DNA from: a virus
Length of the DNA stretch: 21,584 nucleotides
Strand: one strand, 5' to 3'
IMG/VR virus record: IMGVR_UViG_3300030101_003167
Location: 1 to 21,584 of that record
Shown here piece after piece: positions 4,548-10,113 of the stretch. Made by a program: the position numbers and the translations under genes. Below the pieces are notes generated by a model that was not told the DNA's origin, did not search any database, and saw only the letters and a program-made list of their open reading frames with translations. The first letter of the stretch is position 1, and each line of letters opens with the position of its first letter.

Positions 4548-4676
4548 ATGGAAAACAATGAGTTAAGATTATCAATGATAGTTTCTACTTTTAGAGATAA
4601 ACTTCAAGATTTAGGAGAAGAAGATTTTATTACTTGGGTAGAAAAAACACAATTTCCAAAAAAGGAGAATGAATAA
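4548..4676 (+). CDS. Small acidic hypothetical protein (42 aa)
   Basis: ATG 4548 follows AAGGGAAAAAAAGA. An in-frame ATG at 4479 lies inside the previous gene and would add a Lys-rich chance extension, so it is rejected. The 42-residue product begins MENNELRLSMIVSTFRDKLQ and looks like two helices ending in EDFITWVEKTQFPKKENE. It ends in a TAATG overlap with the next gene. The family is not recognised. Confidence 0.65.
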   Translation: MENNELRLSMIVSTFRDKLQDLGEEDFITWVEKTQFPKKENE

Positions 4677-4945
4677 TGGTTAGAAATACAAGTATAATAG
4701 CTTATAACGAATTAAAGGCTAATGGGAAGCAACCTACTCAAAAGCAGATTATATTAAATACTTTAAAAAAGAATATAAGACCTATGAGCCTACAAGAAAT
4801 TTGCGATGTAACAAATATGCAAATCAATGCAGTAAGTGGTAGAGTAAACGATTTAAAAAAAGCTAATATGATAGAAGAAGCTCCATCTCGTAAATGTTCT
4901 ATAACTAGAAAAACAATAAAACCAGTTAGGGCATTGACGTTTTGA
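4676..4945 (+). CDS. Winged-helix-like DNA-binding protein (89 aa)
   Basis: The start is in a TAATG overlap, with AAGGAGAATGA upstream. Residues about 22-70 read as a winged-helix domain: QKQIILNTLKKNIRPMSLQEI (helix 1), CDVTNMQINAVSGRVNDLKK (helix 2 and recognition helix, with the typical NAVSGRVNDL turn), then NMIEEAPSRKCSITRKTIKP as the wing. This pattern is common in phage proteins that bind DNA beside replication genes. A basic N-terminal arm (MVRNTS...NGKQPT) precedes it. The next gene overlaps it by 4 nt. It is likely a regulator or replication accessory protein; which one cannot be told. Confidence 0.75.
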   Translation: MVRNTSIIAYNELKANGKQPTQKQIILNTLKKNIRPMSLQEICDVTNMQINAVSGRVNDLKKANMIEEAPSRKCSITRKTIKPVRALTF

Positions 4946-5424
4946 TAGAAATCGCAATAAGAGAGAATGGTAGAGTTAGGTGGGTCAAAGTACACAAGTC
5001 AGTAATAAGCACATTGATAAATGGTAAAAAGGCTAAAACTGCTCTACCAATTTCTTCAAAAGAATTTGATAAATGGTGGAATTTGTATGACAAAAAAACC
5101 ACAAAAAAACAAACACTAACATATTGGAAAAAACATATAACAGATGATTTAGTCGAAAAGATTATGCAACATACTAAAAGTTATATTAAAGATAGAGAAA
5201 AAGTATATAGACTAGACCCAATAAGATATTTAAGGAATGAAAAATATAATGATGAAATTGTTACACAAGACACGAGAATTGATATTAAAGAGTATAAACA
5301 CGACACTACTGGTATGCCTATGGGAGAATGTAAGAGATGTGGTAAAAGAGATACTTACCTTAATCAATGGGAGCTTTATAAAGGCAGTAATTGTTGTGGC
5401 GAAAAAGTATTACCATTTAACTAA
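4942..5424 (+). CDS. Replication-organiser-like protein with zinc knuckle (160 aa)
   Basis: It starts with TTG 4942 in a TTGA overlap with the previous stop; no ATG lies early enough to keep the conserved core, so coupling is likely. Residues about 40-100 carry the pattern FDKWWNLYDKKTTKKQTLTYW, then helical segments and RLDPIRYLRNEKYND. This layout (W..Y..K..KK.A..W, then a P..YL..E.W-like end) is seen in phage replication initiator/helicase-loader proteins. The C-terminus has a zinc knuckle made of CKRCG near residue 132 and SNCCG near residue 150. It may recruit the host helicase to the phage origin; that role is inferred from resemblance and from its place in the operon. No helicase or primase gene is in view. 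Confidence 0.55.
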   Translation: MIEIAIRENGRVRWVKVHKSVISTLINGKKAKTALPISSKEFDKWWNLYDKKTTKKQTLTYWKKHITDDLVEKIMQHTKSYIKDREKVYRLDPIRYLRNEKYNDEIVTQDTRIDIKEYKHDTTGMPMGECKRCGKRDTYLNQWELYKGSNCCGEKVLPFN

Positions 5425-5432
5425 GAGGATAT

Positions 5433-5594
5433 ATGGAAGAATACAAAGAATATAATAATGTTATAGGCACTTTGAAAGAGAAGTTAGATATTGCAAAGCA
5501 AGGATTGAAAGCAATAATAGAGCAATCTGCCGAAGTATCATCAAATAAACAAATTGCCGAAAAAACATTAGAATCTATGAATAATTGTAAATAA
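5433..5594 (+). CDS. Small coiled-coil-like protein (53 aa)
   Basis: ATG follows AAGAGGATAT eight nt after the previous stop codon. The product begins MEEYKEYNNVIGTLKEKLDI and is almost entirely helix-forming, with hydrophobic residues at heptad-like spacing (Val, Leu, Leu, Ala, Leu, Ile), so a short coiled coil is likely. The only Cys is at the second-last residue. The family is not recognised. It sits between replication genes and a structured intergenic region. The function is unknown. Confidence 0.7.
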   Translation: MEEYKEYNNVIGTLKEKLDIAKQGLKAIIEQSAEVSSNKQIAEKTLESMNNCK

Positions 5595-5599
5595 TTAAT

Positions 5600-5659
5600 A
5601 GGGCGAGTATTAGAATATATGCACACTTTCCTACCTAACCTCCTTAGGTTACTTGCCCT
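5600..5659 (+). other. Two-tier intergenic hairpin
   Basis: AGGGCGAGTA (5600-5609) pairs along all ten positions, one of them G-U, with TACTTGCCCT (5650-5659). Inside, ACCTAA (5633-5638) pairs with TTAGGT (5644-5649) around CCTCC, stacked directly on the outer stem. TTTTAAATTGGAGAAGAT and the next ATG follow. The T-run is only four long, so it could be a weak terminator or attenuator, or an RNA processing or stabilising element ahead of the gene at 5677. Confidence 0.65.
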
Positions 5660-5676
5660 TTTAAATTGGAGAAGAT

Positions 5677-5892
5677 ATGGAACGTAAATGTCCAAGATGT
5701 AAAACTATTGAGAAAAAAGAGTGGACTGCAAATGGTTACACTAATTCAACCTATTGCCGAGAATGTCAAAAGTATTATAATAAACGTAAACGTGATAAAA
5801 TTAATGAAGTAATCAATAAAACTACCAGAAATGGCGAAGTATGGTGGCTTCATCAATCTATAATGTCTACATTAAATGATAGGAAAAAATAA
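5677..5892 (+). CDS. Zinc-ribbon protein (71 aa)
   Basis: ATG follows TTGGAGAAGAT. CPRC at residues 5-8 and CREC near 27-30 make a clear four-Cys zinc ribbon, and a basic helix follows (QKYYNKRKRDKINEVINK). This is the N-terminal half of many phage HNH endonucleases, but no HNH histidines follow; the rest ends HQSIMSTLNDRKK. It is therefore either a stand-alone zinc ribbon that binds nucleic acid or a remnant of an HNH enzyme. The first case is more likely because the frame is intact and tightly packed: it overlaps the next gene by 1 nt (TAATG). Confidence 0.75.
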   Translation: MERKCPRCKTIEKKEWTANGYTNSTYCRECQKYYNKRKRDKINEVINKTTRNGEVWWLHQSIMSTLNDRKK

Positions 5893-6200
5893 TGCCAAAT
5901 AAAAGTAAAGCCAAAGGTAATAGATTTGAACGTGAGATTGTGGAAGCAGTAGAACTACATGAAGTAAAAGCAGTTCGTGCTTGGGGCAGTAATGGTAAAG
6001 CATTTGGACACCACGAGGAAGTCGATATATTAATTGATGATGATATTAAGGTACAAGCGAAAGTTCGTAAGGCTTTGCCCAAATGGATTAAACCTACTGA
6101 ACACGTTGATATACAAGTTATAAAAGAGGATAGAGGAAAGATGTATGTAGTACAAGAATTGAATGATTGGTTAGTTAATTTAAAGGAGAAAAAATGTTAA
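5892..6200 (+). CDS. PD-(D/E)XK nuclease, Holliday junction resolvase-like (102 aa)
   Basis: Predicted small nuclease of the archaeal Hjc/phage resolvase type, which cuts branched recombination or replication intermediates. Visible core: an N-terminal basic start and NRFEREIVEAVELHEVKAV (helix with the conserved Glu), RAWGSNGKAFGHHEEVDILI (Gly-rich turn, then the catalytic Asp in EVDIL), then IKVQAKVRK, where Q-x-K stands in place of the usual E-x-K, a known variation. The C-terminal part (PTEHVDIQVIKEDRGKMYVV) gives the closing strands. The length fits the family. It starts in a TAATG overlap and ends 7 nt inside the endonuclease gene, with AAAGGAG for that gene within its own last codons. 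It should work together with the annealing protein at 3309. Confidence 0.75.
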   Translation: MPNKSKAKGNRFEREIVEAVELHEVKAVRAWGSNGKAFGHHEEVDILIDDDIKVQAKVRKALPKWIKPTEHVDIQVIKEDRGKMYVVQELNDWLVNLKEKKC

Positions 6201-7006
6201 TTTATAAAGCTACTAACATACAAAATGATAAAGTATACTTTTCTATTACCTCAAAAAGATTAAATGATGCAATTTCTATACAAAAATCAAGAGCAAGAAT
6301 GCAGGAAAAAAAGATGAAATTTAAAAATGCATATAAAAGCAAAAACCCATTTCATAATGCATTAAATAAATATGGTGAACATAATTTTTATTATCAAATA
6401 ATTGATAAAAATTTAGGCAAAAAAGATGCTTATAAATTAAAAGAGAAACTAATTAAAGAGTATAAAGCAAACAATCCAAAGTATGGTTATAATTGTACTA
6501 CAGGTGGCTATTATTTTAAAAATAACAAAGAAACTATTGAAAAACAAAGCGAATCTAATAAAGGTAAAAAACTGCCTCAATATATGATAGATATGTTAAA
6601 ACAAAGAGTAGGAGAAAAACATCCTTGTTATGGATATAAACATACTGAAGAAGCAAAAAGAAATATGAGTGAAGGACAAAAAAATTCAGATTATGTACAA
6701 ACAGAAGAAATTAAGAAAAGAAAAAGCGAAACTATGAAGGCTCATTGGAAAAATCCAACAGAAAAAATGTTAAAAGACCTTTACAATAGAAAACATCAAA
6801 TAGGCTCAAGAGATATAAGAGGAAAAAAGAATCCTATGTATGGAAAGGGTATGAAAGGCAAAGATAATCCAATGTATGGTAAAAAAGGTAAATTACACCC
6901 ATCATATGGAGTACCTCTATCAAAAGAGAGGTTTGAAAAGTTGCAAAAAGGTAGAGAGAAATATCAAGCAAAAATAAAGAAACAAAAATTAGAAAACAAA
7001 ATTTAA
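6194..7006 (+). CDS. Free-standing GIY-YIG homing endonuclease with NUMOD3 repeats (270 aa)
   Basis: Homing-type endonuclease of the I-TevI/Seg kind. The N-terminal GIY-YIG domain spans about residues 1-100: IYKATN, KVYFSITSKRL, FHNALNKYGEHNF, LKEKLIKEY (position of the metal-binding Glu) and GYNCTTGG. The C-terminal half has NUMOD3-type DNA-binding repeats: GEKHPCYGYKHTEEAKRNMS near 140, GKKNPMYGKGMKGKDNPMYG near 210-230, and LHPSYGVPLSKERFEKL. The first motif is shifted (IYK), the YIG motif reads YFS, and the place of the catalytic Arg (about 11 residues after that Tyr) holds Ala 26. It may therefore be weakly active or inactive. It is not inside an intron: it follows the resolvase gene with its own AAAGGAGAAAAA and is very Lys/Asn-rich. 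Confidence 0.85.
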   Translation: MLIYKATNIQNDKVYFSITSKRLNDAISIQKSRARMQEKKMKFKNAYKSKNPFHNALNKYGEHNFYYQIIDKNLGKKDAYKLKEKLIKEYKANNPKYGYNCTTGGYYFKNNKETIEKQSESNKGKKLPQYMIDMLKQRVGEKHPCYGYKHTEEAKRNMSEGQKNSDYVQTEEIKKRKSETMKAHWKNPTEKMLKDLYNRKHQIGSRDIRGKKNPMYGKGMKGKDNPMYGKKGKLHPSYGVPLSKERFEKLQKGREKYQAKIKKQKLENKI

Positions 7007-7008
7007 AA

Positions 7009-7078
7009 AAGAGATAGGTGGTAGGTTTTTATTCATTCTCCCTGCCTTTGGTGTTTTCCCTTATTCACACTATCTCTT
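7009..7078 (+). other. Long intergenic stem-loop
   Basis: AAGAGATAG (7009-7017) pairs with CTATCTCTT (7070-7078), and GTG (7018-7020) continues with CAC (7066-7068) past a bulged A. A smaller hairpin GTAGG/CCTGC (7021-7025 with 7041-7045, one G-U) may form inside. AAAATTAGGAGAATAA and ATG 7095 follow. It resembles the element at 5600 in plan but not in sequence. There is no long T-run, so termination would be partial at best. Confidence 0.65.
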
Positions 7079-7094
7079 AAAATTAGGAGAATAA

Positions 7095-7214
7095 ATGAAT
7101 TGGTATAATGTTGTTGTATATAGCTTAATATTTATATTAACTATAATAATATGGTATTTTTTAATATTTTGTGTAGATTGGATAAGTGAATGGCTAATAC
7201 TAAAGACTATATAA
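7095..7214 (+). CDS. Tiny membrane protein (39 aa)
   Basis: ATG follows TTAGGAGAATAA, a strong site at the right distance. The 39-residue product begins MNWYNVVVYSLIFILTIIIW and is hydrophobic from about residue 5 to 28, enough for one membrane-spanning helix, followed by an acidic, Trp-containing tail. It overlaps the next gene by 25 nt. Very small single-span proteins near early genes may act at the host membrane, but no family is recognised and it could also serve mainly to couple translation to the HNH gene. It is short, so its reality rests on the ribosome-binding site and the hydrophobic pattern. Confidence 0.6.
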   Translation: MNWYNVVVYSLIFILTIIIWYFLIFCVDWISEWLILKTI

Positions 7215-7459
7215 AATACATTAAGTCAAAGCATTGTATAATATGTGGTAGTTCGCCAGTAGACCCTGACCATTTAGAACATATTGGTATGGGTGGCGAT
7301 AGAACAAAACAATCAATTAAGGATTATAGTTGTGTACCTTTGTGCCGAATACACCACACAGAAAGACATAATTTAGGTACAGATAGGTTTGAACAAGAAC
7401 ACAACATAAACCTATGGAAAGAAGCATATTATTTATTAAGGGGGTATTTTGCAGAATGA
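7190..7459 (+). CDS. HNH nuclease, Ref/DUF968-like (89 aa)
   Basis: Predicted small HNH (beta-beta-alpha metal) nuclease acting in recombination. The motif order is clear: C16-x2-C19, DPDHLEH with the catalytic His at 28 or 31, the Gly-rich turn MGGDRTKQ, Asp 45, then PLCRIHHTERH (residues 50-60) and G63. This arrangement (C..C, H, K..D, PLC..HH...H..G) matches the phage P1 Ref and lambdoid YbcO/DUF968 group, whose members help RecA or repair cross-stranded DNA. The length of 89 fits the short forms. ATG lies inside the tiny membrane-protein gene with only a weak upstream GATAAGTGA, so coupling is likely. Its 3' end overlaps the next gene by 4 nt (ATGA). Confidence 0.8.
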   Translation: MANTKDYIKYIKSKHCIICGSSPVDPDHLEHIGMGGDRTKQSIKDYSCVPLCRIHHTERHNLGTDRFEQEHNINLWKEAYYLLRGYFAE

Positions 7460-7602
7460 AATGTTGGCATTGTAAACACGAAGTAATATGGGGTGGCGAC
7501 CACGATTTTGAAGATTATGATTACGAAGGAGAAGGTATTGTTAGTAATTTTCATTGTCCTAATTGTGAAGCCGAATATGAATGTAGGTATAAAACAAAAT
7601 GA
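7456..7602 (+). CDS. Zinc-ribbon protein (48 aa)
   Basis: The start at 7456 is set by the ATGA overlap with the HNH gene; an earlier in-frame start at 7414 lies inside that gene and would add chance residues. The 48-residue product has CWHC at residues 3-6 and CPNC near 33-36, a four-Cys zinc ribbon, with an acidic loop between them (DHDFEDYDYEGEG) and CRYKTK at the end. It is likely a small protein that binds nucleic acid or protein. It lies between two recombination genes in an unbroken chain of ATGA overlaps, so it is co-translated with them. The exact role is unknown. Confidence 0.75.
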   Translation: MKCWHCKHEVIWGGDHDFEDYDYEGEGIVSNFHCPNCEAEYECRYKTK

Positions 7603-7940
7603 AATTTGCAGGTAAAATAAAAAATGGAAAACTTACCTTAGATGATAATCTCGGTTTTAGGGATTATTTACGTCTGATTGAGGGTGATGTACACCTTGAG
7701 ATAAAACGTGCCGAAAAGGTACGTTCTCCCCAACAAAATGCCTATTATAGAGTTATTATAAGAATACTGGCGAAAGAACTTGGCTATACTGAACAAGAAA
7801 TGCACGAAACCATCAAAGAAAAGTATGATGTGGAATCTACTAAACAATTAGATATGAAAGAATTTACAGAACTAATTGAAACAATTAAGAGATGGGCAGT
7901 TATAGATATGGGAATAGTTCTACCTAATGCTAAATCATAA
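7599..7940 (+). CDS. NinB/Orf-like recombination protein (113 aa)
   Basis: The protein resembles the phage NinB (lambda Orf) group, which binds single-stranded DNA and helps load recombination proteins, partly replacing host RecFOR. Visible features: an N-terminal beta portion with GKLTLDD, the basic signature KRAEKVRSPQQNAYYRVIIR (residues about 38-57, with the conserved R-S-x-x-Q-N-x-Y-Y pattern), then LAKELGYTEQEMHETIKEKY and a C-terminal helical domain. The length of about 110 is slightly below NinB (about 140). It starts in an ATGA overlap with the zinc-ribbon gene and ends the long operon. Assignment to NinB itself is less sure than the general family pattern. Confidence 0.65.
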   Translation: MKFAGKIKNGKLTLDDNLGFRDYLRLIEGDVHLEIKRAEKVRSPQQNAYYRVIIRILAKELGYTEQEMHETIKEKYDVESTKQLDMKEFTELIETIKRWAVIDMGIVLPNAKS

Positions 7941-7969
7941 AAAGTTTACACCCTAGTAAAAAAAAGTAT

Positions 7970-8005
7970 TTGGAATTGTCAAATATTATTCGTATATTGT
8001 ATTAT
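7970..8005 (+). promoter_or_regulatory. Probable sigma-70-type promoter
   Basis: Two overlapping readings exist in the 100-nt gap before the gene at 8041: TTGGAA (7970-7975), 17 bp, TATATT (7993-7998), or TTGTCA (7976-7981), 18 bp, TATTAT (8000-8005). Either would start transcription a short distance before the AAAAAGGAAATAAA ribosome-binding site. A small hairpin TATCG (8003-8007) / CGATA (8018-8022) lies between promoter and gene. Confidence 0.55.
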
Positions 8006-8040
8006 CGTCAATAAGGGCGATACAACAAAAAGGAAATAAA

Positions 8041-8328
8041 ATGAATAAAACAAAACACGAACAATTAGACGAACTTATTCAAAGTCAAATTTGGATAGAT
8101 TTTAATAAGCACGAACAAGTTGAGAATTATCTTGAAGCAATACATGATGATTCTGAATTAGTATATTGGAATCAAGAAACATTCTTAAATGAAATGAATT
8201 GGTTAAATGATGGTATATCAAGTCCTGATGAATTAACTTGGATTGAAGATATGTTAGCAGATAATCCAAAAGAAGTTTATAAGTTAAGAAATCATATGAA
8301 ATATTATCTTAAAAAATGGGGAAGGTAA
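8041..8328 (+). CDS. Acidic hypothetical protein (95 aa), last gene of the plus arm
   Basis: ATG follows AAAAAGGAAATAAA and, unlike the preceding genes, this one is separated by 100 nt that contain a plausible promoter, so it probably has its own control. The 95-residue product is acidic and rich in Trp and Asn (QIWIDFNKHEQ, LVYWNQETF, EMNWLNDG, ELTWIEDM), apparently all-helical, with a basic end (MKYYLKKWGR). No domain, signal or membrane segment is recognised. The terminator hairpin begins 9 nt after the stop codon. Confidence 0.8.
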   Translation: MNKTKHEQLDELIQSQIWIDFNKHEQVENYLEAIHDDSELVYWNQETFLNEMNWLNDGISSPDELTWIEDMLADNPKEVYKLRNHMKYYLKKWGR

Positions 8329-8337
8329 TAATTATAA

Positions 8338-8369
8338 GATATGGGGTATACTTAGGTATGCCTCATATC
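8338..8369. terminator. Bidirectional hairpin between converging arms
   Basis: GATATGGGGTATAC (8338-8351) pairs along all 14 positions, two of them G-U, with GTATGCCTCATATC (8356-8369), loop TTAG. It lies between the last plus-strand and last minus-strand genes, the expected place for termination of both. The T-tracts are poor on both sides (ATAATCTTTCC on plus, TTATAATTATT on minus), so termination is inferred mainly from position and stem strength. Confidence 0.7.
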
Positions 8370-8407
8370 ATAATCTTTCCTAAAATCGCATACCTGTGGC
8401 GAAAAAT

Positions 8408-9535
8408 TTAAGCAATCTCATCTATAGTCATACTTACATTATAAGTATTAAAAGCAATCTGTGTTACCTTAAAACTATTTTCTCTAAAAGTACAAATTGA
8501 ATATCTATCAGGAGCATTTGAATCTTTATCATCAGTAAATATAAATGGTAAAGCACCAGCTAATGTGCAGTTGTAAACAAAGTTAAAACTATTATCTGAT
8601 AACATAGGATTTGCATCAATGCCTGTTGTAGGACTTTGTCCATCTTCTACATCATCATTTATGACTTTATTAGATACTTCACTATTTATCCACATATCAG
8701 ATTCAGATATATAGGAAAATGTTAAATCCCAACTTCTTAAACCTTTACGACCTAAACCACTTTTAGCTCTAAAATCAAAGCGATAACCATCACCATCTAC
8801 CTTAGCTGTAGTGTCAAGTTCAAATGGTGGATATTTGTAAGTTGCATCTCTACCAAAATCAGCATTTTTACTATTCATAGTCCATTCTGTTGGTCCATCA
8901 TAGTATATATTAGCCAACTGCTTACCACCTATTGTTTTTTGTTTTTTAATACCATCAAAACGCCTTGACATTGTAACATTTAAATCAGGTGTTCTTGGAC
9001 AATCAAAATACTTGCCTACAACAAAAGAGCCTAATTGATGTGTATAATCATTAAATCCATCAGGAAAAAATAATTCAAAAGACCTCCAATAATCATTTTC
9101 TCCATCTTTATCACTAAAAGTCCATATATTTGTACCATTATATGAAGGAGCTAAATCACCATAAGTAGGATTTGGAGTATTTAAAACATTTGATACAGCT
9201 CCTAAATTAGCGTGTAATCTTGGATGTGTTCCATCATTTGAAATAAGTCCTTTTTTACCTACCACACCAAATGGTTTACTATCTGATGCAAGGTTATGAT
9301 TTAATAAAGCACAAAAATTAATAGGAAAAGATGTTTTAGGAGCATTTGTATTTGGATGACCTATCATAAAAAACGTAGGTGAACTTTGGTCGCTTGGTCT
9401 TGTATAAGGGTTAGCACAATTCATATACAAAAGTTCTGCACCACCTTTAATATCATCCCAACCTAGTTGTCCTGTGGCGTGTAAAAATGTAGGTATGTCT
9501 ACATAAAATCTTGGCGTTTTAACTTGCTTTCCCAT
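8408..9535 (-). CDS. Distal tail/virion structural protein (375 aa)
   Basis: This is the last gene of the late operon. Its 375-residue product is soluble, beta-rich and aromatic with many Gly, Asn and Asp residues (GDLAPSYNGTNIWTF, SMTIDEIA), as is usual for tail-tip or fibre-like proteins, but there is no collagen-like repeat, coiled coil or known lectin fold. It begins MGKQVKTPRFYVDIPTF, and the upstream neighbour begins MGKAIRTSKFY, so the two share a docking-like N-terminus. The start is in a TAATG overlap with that neighbour. A role in host recognition or tail-tip assembly follows from its place after the tape measure and tip genes. No family is named with confidence. Confidence 0.75.
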   Translation of the reverse strand: MGKQVKTPRFYVDIPTFLHATGQLGWDDIKGGAELLYMNCANPYTRPSDQSSPTFFMIGHPNTNAPKTSFPINFCALLNHNLASDSKPFGVVGKKGLISNDGTHPRLHANLGAVSNVLNTPNPTYGDLAPSYNGTNIWTFSDKDGENDYWRSFELFFPDGFNDYTHQLGSFVVGKYFDCPRTPDLNVTMSRRFDGIKKQKTIGGKQLANIYYDGPTEWTMNSKNADFGRDATYKYPPFELDTTAKVDGDGYRFDFRAKSGLGRKGLRSWDLTFSYISESDMWINSEVSNKVINDDVEDGQSPTTGIDANPMLSDNSFNFVYNCTLAGALPFIFTDDKDSNAPDRYSICTFRENSFKVTQIAFNTYNVSMTIDEIA

Positions 9536-10113
9536 TAATATCCTCCTGAGCCTCCTGAACTACCACCACCTGTTGTGTAAGTAGGTGTAGTAGATTGAAT
9601 TTGTTCTTGTTTTAATTTTTTTATTATTTTTTTATCTACTTTAGGTAAGTCGTAATCAGGTAAATTAAATTTAGTCTTTTTAGCAACACCTTTTTTTCTT
9701 CTATCTTTTATTTCATCCCAAGTTGTTTGACTTTTAAGAAAAGTAGTAGTTTCTTTTATCCAGTCAGATTTTTCATTTGTTACTTTACTTGCTATTTTTT
9801 GACCTTGTTTGTTTGCTAAAATAACTTTAGTTATATCAACTTGTCCAATGTATGTAAATAGTTGATGTTTAGTTATAGGTGTGCCGAAAATAGTAAAAAT
9901 AATTATTTTTTTATTATTACCTTGCATAATCCAATTATCTGGTAATGTTGGCGTAATTTCAGCTTTTCCACTAAAATTTATTTCTATTCCTAATATTTCA
10001 ACATCTGAATCTATACTACAATCACCATCATTACATACAATGGTAGCAAAACCATTTGCATATTGTAGTTGTTTAGAGTTATAAAATTTGCTTGTTCTTA
10101 TTGCTTTTCCCAT
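9535..10113 (-). CDS. Tail-associated structural protein with Gly-rich end (192 aa)
   Basis: The start is in a TAATG overlap with the large tail-tip gene. The first 80 residues are beta-rich (MGKAIRTSKFYNSKQLQYAN, GDCSIDSDVEILGIEINFSG). The middle is Lys-rich and helical (IKDRRKKGVAKKTKFNLPDY, KVDKKIIKKLKQEQ), and the last 15 residues are Thr, Ser, Gly and Tyr only (TTGGGSSGGSGGY), a flexible tail. Its N-terminal MGK..T..FY matches that of the next gene. It is probably a small tail-tip component. The family is not recognised. Confidence 0.75.
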   Translation of the reverse strand: MGKAIRTSKFYNSKQLQYANGFATIVCNDGDCSIDSDVEILGIEINFSGKAEITPTLPDNWIMQGNNKKIIIFTIFGTPITKHQLFTYIGQVDITKVILANKQGQKIASKVTNEKSDWIKETTTFLKSQTTWDEIKDRRKKGVAKKTKFNLPDYDLPKVDKKIIKKLKQEQIQSTTPTYTTGGGSSGGSGGY

